Below, piece by piece: positions 7,929 to 15,285 of a DNA stretch of 37,815 nucleotides (positions within the stretch are counted from its first letter, which is position 1; the number at the start of each line of letters is the position of its first letter). The notes beneath the pieces are model-generated. The model was not told where the DNA came from, searched no databases, and saw only the letters and a program-made list of their open reading frames with translations. Made by a program: the position numbers and the translations under genes. Source of the DNA: Mycolicibacillus koreensis (GTDB lineage Bacteria > Actinomycetota > Actinomycetes > Mycobacteriales > Mycobacteriaceae); assembly GCF_002104795.1 (NCBI RefSeq), contig NZ_NCXO01000041.1:1-37815 (forward strand), read 5' to 3'.

Positions 7929-8663
7929 ATGACCCCAGCGCCGGTGGACCGCGAGGTGCTGTGCCGCGCCGACGGCGAACCGATCCACGTACTGGTCGTC
8001 GACGACGAGGCGGTGCTGGCCGAGATGGTGGCGATGGCGCTGCGCTACGAGGGGTGGACCACCGCCACCGCCGGCGACGGCGCCGGCGCGATCACCGCCG
8101 CCCGCGCGGCCCGCCCCGACGTGGTGGTGCTCGACGTCATGCTGCCGGACCGCAGCGGCCTGGAGGTCATCGGCGAACTGCGCCGGGTACACCCGCGGCT
8201 GCCGGTGCTGTTCCTCACCGCCAAGGACGCGGTGGAAGACCGCATCGCCGGGTTGACCGCCGGCGGCGACGACTACGTCACCAAGCCGTTCAGCCTCGAG
8301 GAGGTGGTGCTGCGGCTGCGGGGGCTGCTGCGGCGCACCGGGGTGACCTCGGCCGACGCCGGCGCCCAGATCGTCGTCGGCGACCTCGTTCTCGACGAGG
8401 ACAGCCACGAGGTGACCCGCGCCGGCGACCCGATCATGCTGACCAGCACCGAATTCGAGCTGCTGCGCTATCTGATGCAGAACCCGAAACGGGTGTTGAG
8501 CAAGACGCAGATCCTCGACCGGGTGTGGAGCTACGACTTCGGCGGCCGCTCCAACATCGTCGAGCTCTACATCTCCTATCTGCGCAAGAAGATCGACAGC
8601 GGTCGGAACCCGATGATCCACACCCTGCGCGGCGCCGGTTATGTCCTCAAACCCGCGACGTAG
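7929..8663 (+). CDS. tcrX: Response regulator TcrX, OmpR/PhoB family
   Basis: This 244-residue two-component response regulator has a receiver domain at about 18-130. It carries the acidic pair VVDDE, phospho-acceptor Asp69 in VVLDVMLP, the switch Thr in FLTAKD and conserved Lys119 in VTKPF. A winged-helix DNA-binding domain occupies about 145-243, with SKTQILDRVWSYDFGG and NIVELYISYLRKKID. It closely resembles my memory of M. tuberculosis TcrX, a regulator linked to iron limitation and persistence; that link is literature knowledge, not seen here. The gene overlaps tcrY by 23 bases, so the two are translated together. The three downstream glycosyltransferase genes make them likely targets or partners. 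Confidence 0.92.
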   Translation: MTPAPVDREVLCRADGEPIHVLVVDDEAVLAEMVAMALRYEGWTTATAGDGAGAITAARAARPDVVVLDVMLPDRSGLEVIGELRRVHPRLPVLFLTAKDAVEDRIAGLTAGGDDYVTKPFSLEEVVLRLRGLLRRTGVTSADAGAQIVVGDLVLDEDSHEVTRAGDPIMLTSTEFELLRYLMQNPKRVLSKTQILDRVWSYDFGGRSNIVELYISYLRKKIDSGRNPMIHTLRGAGYVLKPAT

Positions 8664-10164
8664 ACCCCCGGCCTTCTCGCTGCGCGCCCGGTTGCTGGCC
8701 GGGCAGGTGCTGCTGCTGGCGGCGGTCTGTGTCGGGATCGGCGCCGCCACCGAGGTGGCGCTGTACCGCTACCTGGTCGGCCAGCTCGACACCCAGCTGC
8801 ACGAGGTGGCCCGCCGGTCGGCGATCATCCACGGCGAACCCCCGCCCCCGCCGCCGCCGGGGCGTCGCCACCTGCGCCCGTTCCCGCGGCCGGGGCCGGG
8901 ACCGGACTTCCTCGACGCACCGGGGCAGCCGGTGGGGGTGGTCGCCGTGGTACTCCACGACGGTCGACTCCGCGACGCCGGTTTTCTGACCGGCGGGGGA
9001 GAGCGGGCGGCGGTGAGCGCCACCGCCACTGAGGAGCTGAGCCGCGTCCCGCTCGGCGCCGCCCCGACGACCCGCAGCCTCGACGATATGGGGCGCTACC
9101 GGGTGCTGGCCGTGCCCGCCCGTCACGGCGGCGACACCGTTATCACCGGTCTGCCCATGGCCGGAGTCGACGCCACCGCCATCCGGGTCCTGCTGATCTT
9201 CGCGGTGGTCACCGCCGCGGCGCTGGCGGTGGCCACCACCGCCGGACTGCTGCTCATCCGCCGGGCGCTGGCGCCGTTGAACCGGGTGGCGCAGACCGCC
9301 GGGGAAGTGGTCAACCTGCCGCTGGACCGCGGGGAGGTGGCGCTGCCGGTCCGGGTCCGCGAACCGGACGCCGATCCGCGCACCGAGGTGGGCCGGCTGG
9401 GGTCGGCGGTCAACCGGATGCTCGATCACATCGCGGCCGCATTGACCAGCCGGCAGGCCAGCGAGACCCGCGTGCGCCAGTTCGTCGCCGACGCCAGCCA
9501 CGAACTGCGCACCCCGCTCACCGCGATCCGCGGCTACACCGAACTGGCGCGACGGCTGCAACCGGACGACACCGCGGTGCCCGAGGTGATCCACGCCCTG
9601 AGCCGAGTGTCCTCGGAGACCGACCGGATGACCCGACTGGTGGAGGATCTGCTGCTGCTGGCCCGGCTGGACTCCGGGCGCCCGCTGCAACACGAACCGG
9701 TGGACCTGTCCCGGCTGGCCGTCGACGCGGTGCGCGACGCCCACATCGCCGGACCCGACCACGACTGGAAACTGGATCTGCCGGCCGAACCCGTCGTCGT
9801 TCCCGGCGACGAGGAGCGGCTGCGGCAGGTACTGACCAACCTGCTGGCCAACGCGCGGATCCACACCGCGGCGGGCACCACCGTGACCACCCGACTGGCC
9901 GCCGACGGCGATCACACGGTGCTGCAGGTCAGCGACGACGGGCCCGGAATCCCCGCCGCACTGGGATCGGAGGTGTTCGAACGCTTCGCCCGCGGCGACA
10001 CCTCCCGATCGCGGCGCAGTGGTAGCACCTGGCTGGGGTTGGCGATCGTGGCGGCGATCGTCAAGGCCCACGACGGCACCATCAGCGTCGACAGCATCCC
10101 CGGACAGACCCGGTTCAGTGTGCGTCTGCCCCACCGGCGTGCCCCCAGCGACGGCGAGCGGTGA
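8641..10164 (+). CDS. tcrY: Sensor histidine kinase TcrY with altered G2 box
   Basis: This 507-residue membrane kinase has its first transmembrane segment at about 18-42. An extracytoplasmic sensor region of about 43-175 contains a PPPPPPP run, and a second membrane helix at about 180-205 is followed by a HAMP linker. The dimerisation domain contains phospho-acceptor His287 in SHELRTPLTAIRGY. The ATPase domain has an N box (LTNLLANARIHT), G1 (DDGPGIP) and F box (FERFARGD). The G2 box reads GSTWLGLAIV: Trp464 stands where related kinases have Gly (GSTGLGLAIV). This could weaken ATP-lid function or be a sequencing error. ATG at 8641 lies inside tcrX. Its 3' end overlaps the GT39 gene by 4 bases. 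Confidence 0.9.
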   Translation: MSSNPRRRPPAFSLRARLLAGQVLLLAAVCVGIGAATEVALYRYLVGQLDTQLHEVARRSAIIHGEPPPPPPPGRRHLRPFPRPGPGPDFLDAPGQPVGVVAVVLHDGRLRDAGFLTGGGERAAVSATATEELSRVPLGAAPTTRSLDDMGRYRVLAVPARHGGDTVITGLPMAGVDATAIRVLLIFAVVTAAALAVATTAGLLLIRRALAPLNRVAQTAGEVVNLPLDRGEVALPVRVREPDADPRTEVGRLGSAVNRMLDHIAAALTSRQASETRVRQFVADASHELRTPLTAIRGYTELARRLQPDDTAVPEVIHALSRVSSETDRMTRLVEDLLLLARLDSGRPLQHEPVDLSRLAVDAVRDAHIAGPDHDWKLDLPAEPVVVPGDEERLRQVLTNLLANARIHTAAGTTVTTRLAADGDHTVLQVSDDGPGIPAALGSEVFERFARGDTSRSRRSGSTWLGLAIVAAIVKAHDGTISVDSIPGQTRFSVRLPHRRAPSDGER

Positions 10165-12032
10165 GCGCCGGGCCCCGGTGGCGGGGCGACGGCGCCACCC
10201 CGGCGCTGCTGGCGCTGCTGGCCGGCACCGCGTTGCTGTACCTGTGGGACCTGTCCGCCGTCGGCTGGGGAAACACCTTCTACGCCGCGGCGGCGCAGGC
10301 CGGGGCGGCCGATCCGACCGCGTTCCTGTTCGGGTCCAGCGATCCGGCCAACGCGATCACCGTCGACAAACCGCCGGCGGCACTGTGGGTGATGAGCGCC
10401 TCGGTGGCACTGTTCGGGCTGAACTCGTGGAGCCTGCTGGTGCCGCAGGCACTGGCGGGGGTGGCCGCCGTCGGGGTGCTCTACGCGGCGGTGCGCCGGG
10501 TCGCGGGGCCGGAGGCCGGTCTGCTCGCCGGGGCGATCCTGGGGCTCACCCCGGTGGCGGCGGCCATCTTCCGCTACAACAACCCCGACGCGCTGCTGGT
10601 GCTGCTGCTGGTGGCGGCCGGCTACGCGGTGCAGCGCGCGCTGGCCCCCGACGCCGGCCGCGGCTGGCTGCCGCTGGCCGGAGTGCTGCTCGGGCTGGGG
10701 TTTTTGACCAAGATGCTGCAGGCCCTGGTGGTGTTGCCGGTGTTCGCGGCGGTGTATCTGTTGGCCGCCGACACCCCGCTTCGTAGCCGGATGCTGCGCG
10801 CAGGTGCCGCCCTGGCGGCGCTGATCGCCGCCGGGGGCTGGTATCTGCTGCTCGTCGAGGTCTGGCCGGCCGACAAGCGACCCTACATCGGTGGATCGCA
10901 ACACAATTCGATCCTCGAACTCACCCTCGGTTACAACGGGCTGGGCCGGCTCACCGGTAATGAGGTGGGCGGTCTCGGCAACACCAACCACGACCGGGGC
11001 GCCGGGCGGCTGTTCGCCGCGGCGATGGGCGACCAGATCTCCTGGCTGCTGCCCGCTGCGCTGATCGCCCTGGCGGCCGGGGTGTGGATCACCCGGCATC
11101 GCCCGCGCACCGACCCGCAACGTGCCGCGCTGCTGCTCTGGGGCGGTTGGCTTGTGGTCACCGGTGTGATCTTCAGTGCCGCCAACGGCATCCTGCACCC
11201 GTACTACACGGTCGCGTTGGCGCCGTCGGTGGGCGCCACCACCGCGATCGGGGTGTGTCTGCTGTGGCAGCGGCGCACCGAACGGTGGTCGGCGGTGACC
11301 CTGGGGGTGCTGGTGGCCATCACCGCGGGCTGGTCGTATCTGCTGCTCGCTCGCAACCCGGACTGGCTGCCGGGCCTGCGGATCGCCATTGTCGTTCTGG
11401 GTGCGGCGATTGCCCTGGCGATGCCGCGGGCGGCGCGGGCACCGCGCGCCGCGGCCCGCGCGCTGGCGCTCGCCGCGGTGCTGGTAGCCCTGGCCGGCCC
11501 GACCGCCTACTCGGTAGCCACCGTCGGCAACCCGGGGCGAGGCGCGCTGCCCAGCGCCGGGCCCCCCGGCGGGCACCGATTCCCGCCGCCCCGCGACGGA
11601 CCCCCTGGCGGACCCCCTGACGGACCCCCCGGCGGACCCCATGGCGGCCCACCGATGGCGCTGCTGTTCCCATCGACGCCCGGTCCGCACCTGACGGCCC
11701 TGCTCGGCGCCGACGCCGGGCAGTACACCTGGGTGGCGGCCACCGTCGGATCCACTCCCGCCGCCGGCTACCAGCTGGCCTCCGGCGCGGCGGTGATGGC
11801 CGTCGGCGGATACAACGGCACCGACCCGGCGCCCACCTTCGCCCAGTTCCGCGACCACGTGGCGGCGCGGCGCATCCACTACTTCCTCGGCGGGGCGCCG
11901 GGTGGACCGCCCGGCAGCGGCAGCCAGGAGGCCGCCCGCATCGCCGCCTGGGTGCGCACACATTTCCCGGTGCGTCGGGTCGACGGGGTCGACGTCTACG
12001 ACCTGACGCACGGATTCAAAGCGGGCGCATAG
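10161..12032 (+). CDS. GT39-family (ArnT/PMT-like) membrane glycosyltransferase A
   Basis: This polytopic protein of 623 residues belongs to the lipid-linked-sugar-dependent GT39/ArnT-like family. It has about a dozen hydrophobic helices and a C-terminal extracytoplasmic domain. Family landmarks are NTFYAAAAQAG, FGSSDPANAITVDKPPAALW in the first outer loop, YNNPDALL and RPYIGGS...LGYNGLGR. It should transfer a sugar from a polyprenyl phosphate carrier to an acceptor on the outer face. The acceptor is unknown. The last 110 residues (TWVAATVGS to YDLTHG) form the soluble tail. A GPPG-repeat linker encoded by a 12-bp tandem array lies before it. GTG start overlaps the tcrY stop. It is a paralogue of the gene at 13348, which has NEYY instead of NTFY. 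Confidence 0.85.
   Translation: MSAGPRWRGDGATPALLALLAGTALLYLWDLSAVGWGNTFYAAAAQAGAADPTAFLFGSSDPANAITVDKPPAALWVMSASVALFGLNSWSLLVPQALAGVAAVGVLYAAVRRVAGPEAGLLAGAILGLTPVAAAIFRYNNPDALLVLLLVAAGYAVQRALAPDAGRGWLPLAGVLLGLGFLTKMLQALVVLPVFAAVYLLAADTPLRSRMLRAGAALAALIAAGGWYLLLVEVWPADKRPYIGGSQHNSILELTLGYNGLGRLTGNEVGGLGNTNHDRGAGRLFAAAMGDQISWLLPAALIALAAGVWITRHRPRTDPQRAALLLWGGWLVVTGVIFSAANGILHPYYTVALAPSVGATTAIGVCLLWQRRTERWSAVTLGVLVAITAGWSYLLLARNPDWLPGLRIAIVVLGAAIALAMPRAARAPRAAARALALAAVLVALAGPTAYSVATVGNPGRGALPSAGPPGGHRFPPPRDGPPGGPPDGPPGGPHGGPPMALLFPSTPGPHLTALLGADAGQYTWVAATVGSTPAAGYQLASGAAVMAVGGYNGTDPAPTFAQFRDHVAARRIHYFLGGAPGGPPGSGSQEAARIAAWVRTHFPVRRVDGVDVYDLTHGFKAGA
11598..11645 (+). repeat. Four 12-bp in-frame tandem repeats (GPPG linker)
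   Basis: Four consecutive units, GGACCCCCTGGC, GGACCCCCTGAC, GGACCCCCCGGC and GGACCCCATGGC, occupy 11598-11645. They encode GPPG-like tetrapeptides in the outer linker of GT39-A. Unit length is a multiple of three, so copy-number change would lengthen or shorten the linker without a frameshift. Confidence 0.85.
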
Positions 12033-12076
12033 CAAGCGCCCATCGGTGCCTCACACCGCGGCGCCAAGCTCGGGAT

Positions 12077-13351
12077 ATGAGCGTCGTCGCAGCCGACTGC
12101 CTGTCGGCATCCCCGAGCACCGCACCCCCCGGCCCGGCGCGGCCGGCCCACCCACACGCGGCGCCGATCGTGGCCCGCCCCGGCCAGCCGGTGCTCGACG
12201 TGGTGGTCCCGGTGTTCAACGAGGAGGCCGCGCTCGCCGCGTCGGTGCGGCGGCTGCACCGGCACCTGTGCGCGCAGTTCCCGTTCCCGTTCCAGATCAC
12301 CATTGCCGACAACGCCAGCGTCGACCGCACCCCGCTGATCGCAACCGCGCTCGCCGAACAGATCCCGCAGGTCCGGGTGGTCCGGTTGGAGCAGAAGGGG
12401 CGGGGCCGCGCACTGCACACCGTGTGGTCGACATCCGCTGCGCCGGTGTTGGCCTACATGGACGTCGACCTCTCCACCGATCTGGCGGCGCTGGCGCCGC
12501 TGGTGGCGCCGCTGATCTCCGGGCACTCCGATCTGGCCATCGGCACCCGGCTGAGCCGTGGATCGCGGGTGGTGCGCGGCGCCAAACGCGAAGTGATCTC
12601 GCGGTGCTACAACCTACTGCTGCGCTCCACCCTGGCGGCTCGGTTCAGCGACGCGCAGTGCGGGTTCAAGGCGATCCGCGCCGACGCGGCCCGCCGGTTG
12701 CTGCCGCACGTCGTCGACACCGGCTGGTTCTTCGACACCGAACTGCTGGTCCTGGCAGAGCGGTCCGGGATGCGCATCCACGAAGTCCCGGTGGACTGGG
12801 TGGACGACCCCGACAGCCGTGTCGACCTGCTGGCCACCGCAATCGCCGATCTGAAGGGGATCGTGCGGCTGGCGACCGGGCTCGCCCGCGGCGACATCCC
12901 GGTTCCGGCGATCACCGCCCAGTTCGGTCACCGGGGCGAGGCGCCGCGATCCCTGCTGGGCCAAGCGGTGTGCTTCGCCGCGATCGGGGTGTTCAGCACG
13001 CTGGCCTACCTGGCGCTGTTCCTGCTGCTGCGGCCGCTGGGGGCGCAGCCGGCCAACCTGATCGCGCTGTTGGTCACCGCGGTCGCCAACACCGCGGCGA
13101 ACCGCCGGCTCACCTTCGGGGTGCGCGGGTGGGCCCGGGCCCTGCGCCACCAGGGTGAGGGACTGGCGGTCTTCGTGGTCGGTCTCGGGCTCACCAGCGG
13201 GGCGCTGGCGGGACTCGCCCTGGCCGACGAGGCATCCCGGCCGGTGGAGTTGACCGTGCTGGTGGCGGCGAACCTGGTCGCCACCGTGCTGCGCTTCGTG
13301 CTGCTGCGCGGCTGGGTCTTCCATCCCCGACGGGTGGCGGCGTCGAAATGA
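12077..13351 (+). CDS. Bifunctional GT2 polyprenyl-phosphate glycosyltransferase / GtrA
   Basis: This 424-residue fusion starts with a Pro/Ala-rich lead of about 40 residues, then a GT2 domain (about 46-265) of the dolichol-phosphate-mannose synthase type. Motifs are VVPVFNEEAAL, IADNASVDRT, YMDVDLSTDL (nucleotide-sugar and metal site) and DAQCGFKAIR. A GtrA-like domain of four helices follows (about 285-420), beginning LLGQAVCFAAIGVFSTL and ending VLRFVLLRGWVF. GT2 would charge a polyprenyl phosphate with a sugar; GtrA is thought to help flip the product across the membrane. It lies between the two GT39 genes (44 bp after A, ATGA overlap with B) and would supply their donor. The sugar identity cannot be read from sequence. 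Confidence 0.88.
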   Translation: MSVVAADCLSASPSTAPPGPARPAHPHAAPIVARPGQPVLDVVVPVFNEEAALAASVRRLHRHLCAQFPFPFQITIADNASVDRTPLIATALAEQIPQVRVVRLEQKGRGRALHTVWSTSAAPVLAYMDVDLSTDLAALAPLVAPLISGHSDLAIGTRLSRGSRVVRGAKREVISRCYNLLLRSTLAARFSDAQCGFKAIRADAARRLLPHVVDTGWFFDTELLVLAERSGMRIHEVPVDWVDDPDSRVDLLATAIADLKGIVRLATGLARGDIPVPAITAQFGHRGEAPRSLLGQAVCFAAIGVFSTLAYLALFLLLRPLGAQPANLIALLVTAVANTAANRRLTFGVRGWARALRHQGEGLAVFVVGLGLTSGALAGLALADEASRPVELTVLVAANLVATVLRFVLLRGWVFHPRRVAASK

Positions 13352-15240
13352 CCGTCACCGCAACAGTGCCGCACGTCGACGCGGACGCCCCGGCCGCGGC
13401 GACGGAACCGCGGTGGGCGCGCCCGGCGCTAGCGGTGTTGCTCGGCGCCACCGCCCTGCTCTACCTGTGGGGGCTCGGTGCGGCCGGTTTCGCCAACGAG
13501 TACTACGCCGCCGCCGTGCAGGCCGGCACCCAGAGTTGGAAAGCGTTGCTGTTCGGGTCGCTGGACTCCGGCAACGGCATCACGGTCGACAAACCACCGG
13601 CCGCCCTGTGGCTGATGGGACTGTCCGGGCGGCTGTTCGGGTTTTCCTCCTGGTCGATGCTGGTGCCGCAGGCGCTGCTCGGCGTCGGGGCGGTGGCGCT
13701 GCTCACCGCGGCGGTGCGCCGCACCAGCGGTCCCGGGGCCGGTCTGGTGGCCGGCACGATCCTGGCACTCACCCCGGTGGCGGCGCTGATGTTCCGGTTC
13801 AACAACCCTGACGCGCTGCTGGTCACGTTGCTGGTCGCCGCGGCCTACGCGGTGGTCCGTGCCGTGGACGGCGCGCCGCGGCGCTGGGTGGCGTTCGCCG
13901 GGGTGGCGCTGGGTCTGGCGTTTCTCACGAAGCTGCTGCAGGCGCTGCTCGTGGCGCCGGCGCTGGCGCTGGTGGTGCTCATCGCCCTGCCAGTCGGGCT
14001 GGGGGAGCGACTCCGGGTGCTGGCGATCGGGGCGGCGACGACAGTCGTCTCCGGCGGCTGGTTGATCGCCCTCATCGAACTCTGGCCCGCCGAATCACGG
14101 CCCTACATCGGTGGGTCCACCGACAACAGCCTGCTGCAACTGGCGTTGGGCTACAACGGGCTGGGTCGGGTATTCGGGGGTTCGGGTAACCCCGTCGGCG
14201 GCGAGCATCCCGGACCGCCCGGACGCGGCGGCCCCCCGGGGGCGTCGCTGATGTTCGGCGGCGACGCCGGGGTGACCCGGCTGTTCGGGCCCGCCATGGG
14301 AACCGAGATCTCCTGGCTGCTGCCGGCCGCGCTGATCGGGCTGGCGGCCGGAGTGTGGTTGACCCGGTCGGCGTCGCGCACCGACCGAGTGCGGGCCGGT
14401 CTGCTGCTGTGGGGCGGCTGGCTGGTGGTGACCGCGGTGGTGTTCAGCGGCATGCGCGGCATCATGCACCCCTATTACACCGTCGCCCTGGCCCCGGCGA
14501 TCGCGGCGGTGAGCGCGATTGCGGTGGCTGAGCTGTGGCGCGCGCGGACAACACCGACGGCGCGGATCACGGTGGCGGCGATGGTGACGATCACCGCTGT
14601 CTGGGATGCGGTGCTGCTGGCCCGTACCCCCGACTGGTTGCCGTGGCTGCGCTGGACGCTGCCGGCAGCGGCGGTGCTGGTCGCCGGTGCAGTGGTGCTG
14701 CGCGGGGGCCGTCCCGGTCGCGGTGGCACCGTCTGGGCGATCGCTGCGCTGATGGTCGCACTCGCCGCCCCCGCGGCCTACACGGTGCAGACCGTGGCGG
14801 GCAGCCACAGCAATGGGCCGATCCCCATCTCGGGGCCGCCGCGACCCGCGGCGCAGCCGCCGAGTGAGCCCGGGCCCGGTGAGCCCGGCCCGCCGCCCCG
14901 GCAGGCCGCCAACCCCGAACTGGAGGCGCTGATCGCCGACACCGACACTCGGTGGGCCGCGGCGACCGTCGGATCCCACGGCGCCGGCAATCTGGAGTTG
15001 GCCACCGGCAAGGCGGTCTTGGCGATCGGTGGGTTCTCCGGCGGCGACAACTGGCCGAGCCTGGAACGATTCCAGCGCTACGTGGCCGACGGGCAGGTGC
15101 GCTACTTCATCGATGGTGGCAACGGCCCGGGCCGCCACCGCGACCCGGCCGGGGCAGCCACGCAGATCACCGCGTGGGTGCGCGCCACCTTCCCCGCTCA
15201 GCAGGTCGGCGCCGCCAGCGTCTATGACCTGACCGGCTGA
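13348..15240 (+). CDS. GT39-family (ArnT/PMT-like) membrane glycosyltransferase B
   Basis: This 630-residue paralogue of the GT39 protein at 10161 has the same layout: many membrane helices then an extracytoplasmic C-terminal domain. Landmarks are NEYYAAAVQAG, FGSLDSGNGITVDKPPAALW, FNNPDALL, RPYIGGS and LGYNGLGR. The acidic residue in NEYY, missing from copy A, falls where ArnT/PMT enzymes carry their outer-loop acidic motif, so the copies may differ in activity or acceptor. A Gly/Pro-rich loop (PGPPGRGGPPG) and a Pro-rich linker precede the tail domain (RWAAATVGS to YDLTG). The ATG overlaps the GT2/GtrA stop, marking translational coupling. It is the last gene of the five-gene tcrXY cassette. 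Confidence 0.86.
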   Translation: MTVTATVPHVDADAPAAATEPRWARPALAVLLGATALLYLWGLGAAGFANEYYAAAVQAGTQSWKALLFGSLDSGNGITVDKPPAALWLMGLSGRLFGFSSWSMLVPQALLGVGAVALLTAAVRRTSGPGAGLVAGTILALTPVAALMFRFNNPDALLVTLLVAAAYAVVRAVDGAPRRWVAFAGVALGLAFLTKLLQALLVAPALALVVLIALPVGLGERLRVLAIGAATTVVSGGWLIALIELWPAESRPYIGGSTDNSLLQLALGYNGLGRVFGGSGNPVGGEHPGPPGRGGPPGASLMFGGDAGVTRLFGPAMGTEISWLLPAALIGLAAGVWLTRSASRTDRVRAGLLLWGGWLVVTAVVFSGMRGIMHPYYTVALAPAIAAVSAIAVAELWRARTTPTARITVAAMVTITAVWDAVLLARTPDWLPWLRWTLPAAAVLVAGAVVLRGGRPGRGGTVWAIAALMVALAAPAAYTVQTVAGSHSNGPIPISGPPRPAAQPPSEPGPGEPGPPPRQAANPELEALIADTDTRWAAATVGSHGAGNLELATGKAVLAIGGFSGGDNWPSLERFQRYVADGQVRYFIDGGNGPGRHRDPAGAATQITAWVRATFPAQQVGAASVYDLTG

Positions 15241-15248
15241 CCGATTCC

Positions 15249-15269
15249 GCATCACCGCCGCTGTGATGC
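15249..15269. promoter_or_regulatory. Perfect 7-bp inverted repeat, possible operator or terminator
   Basis: GCATCAC, seven spacer bases, then GTGATGC form a perfect dyad in the 45-bp gap between GT39-B and the alkyl-sulfatase-like gene. It covers roughly positions -17 to -37 from the GTG at 15286, where a repressor would block the promoter. No T-run follows, so an intrinsic terminator is less likely, though a hairpin is possible. Confidence 0.5.
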
Positions 15270-15272
15270 TGG

Positions 15273-15278
15273 CATCCT
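15273..15278 (+). promoter_or_regulatory. Possible -10 element for the sulfatase-like gene
   Basis: CATCCT ends 7 nt before GTG 15286. The first base departs from TANNNT. Position fits a leaderless start and sits directly after the 15249-15269 dyad. Confidence 0.3.
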
Positions 15279-15285
15279 CAACTCC

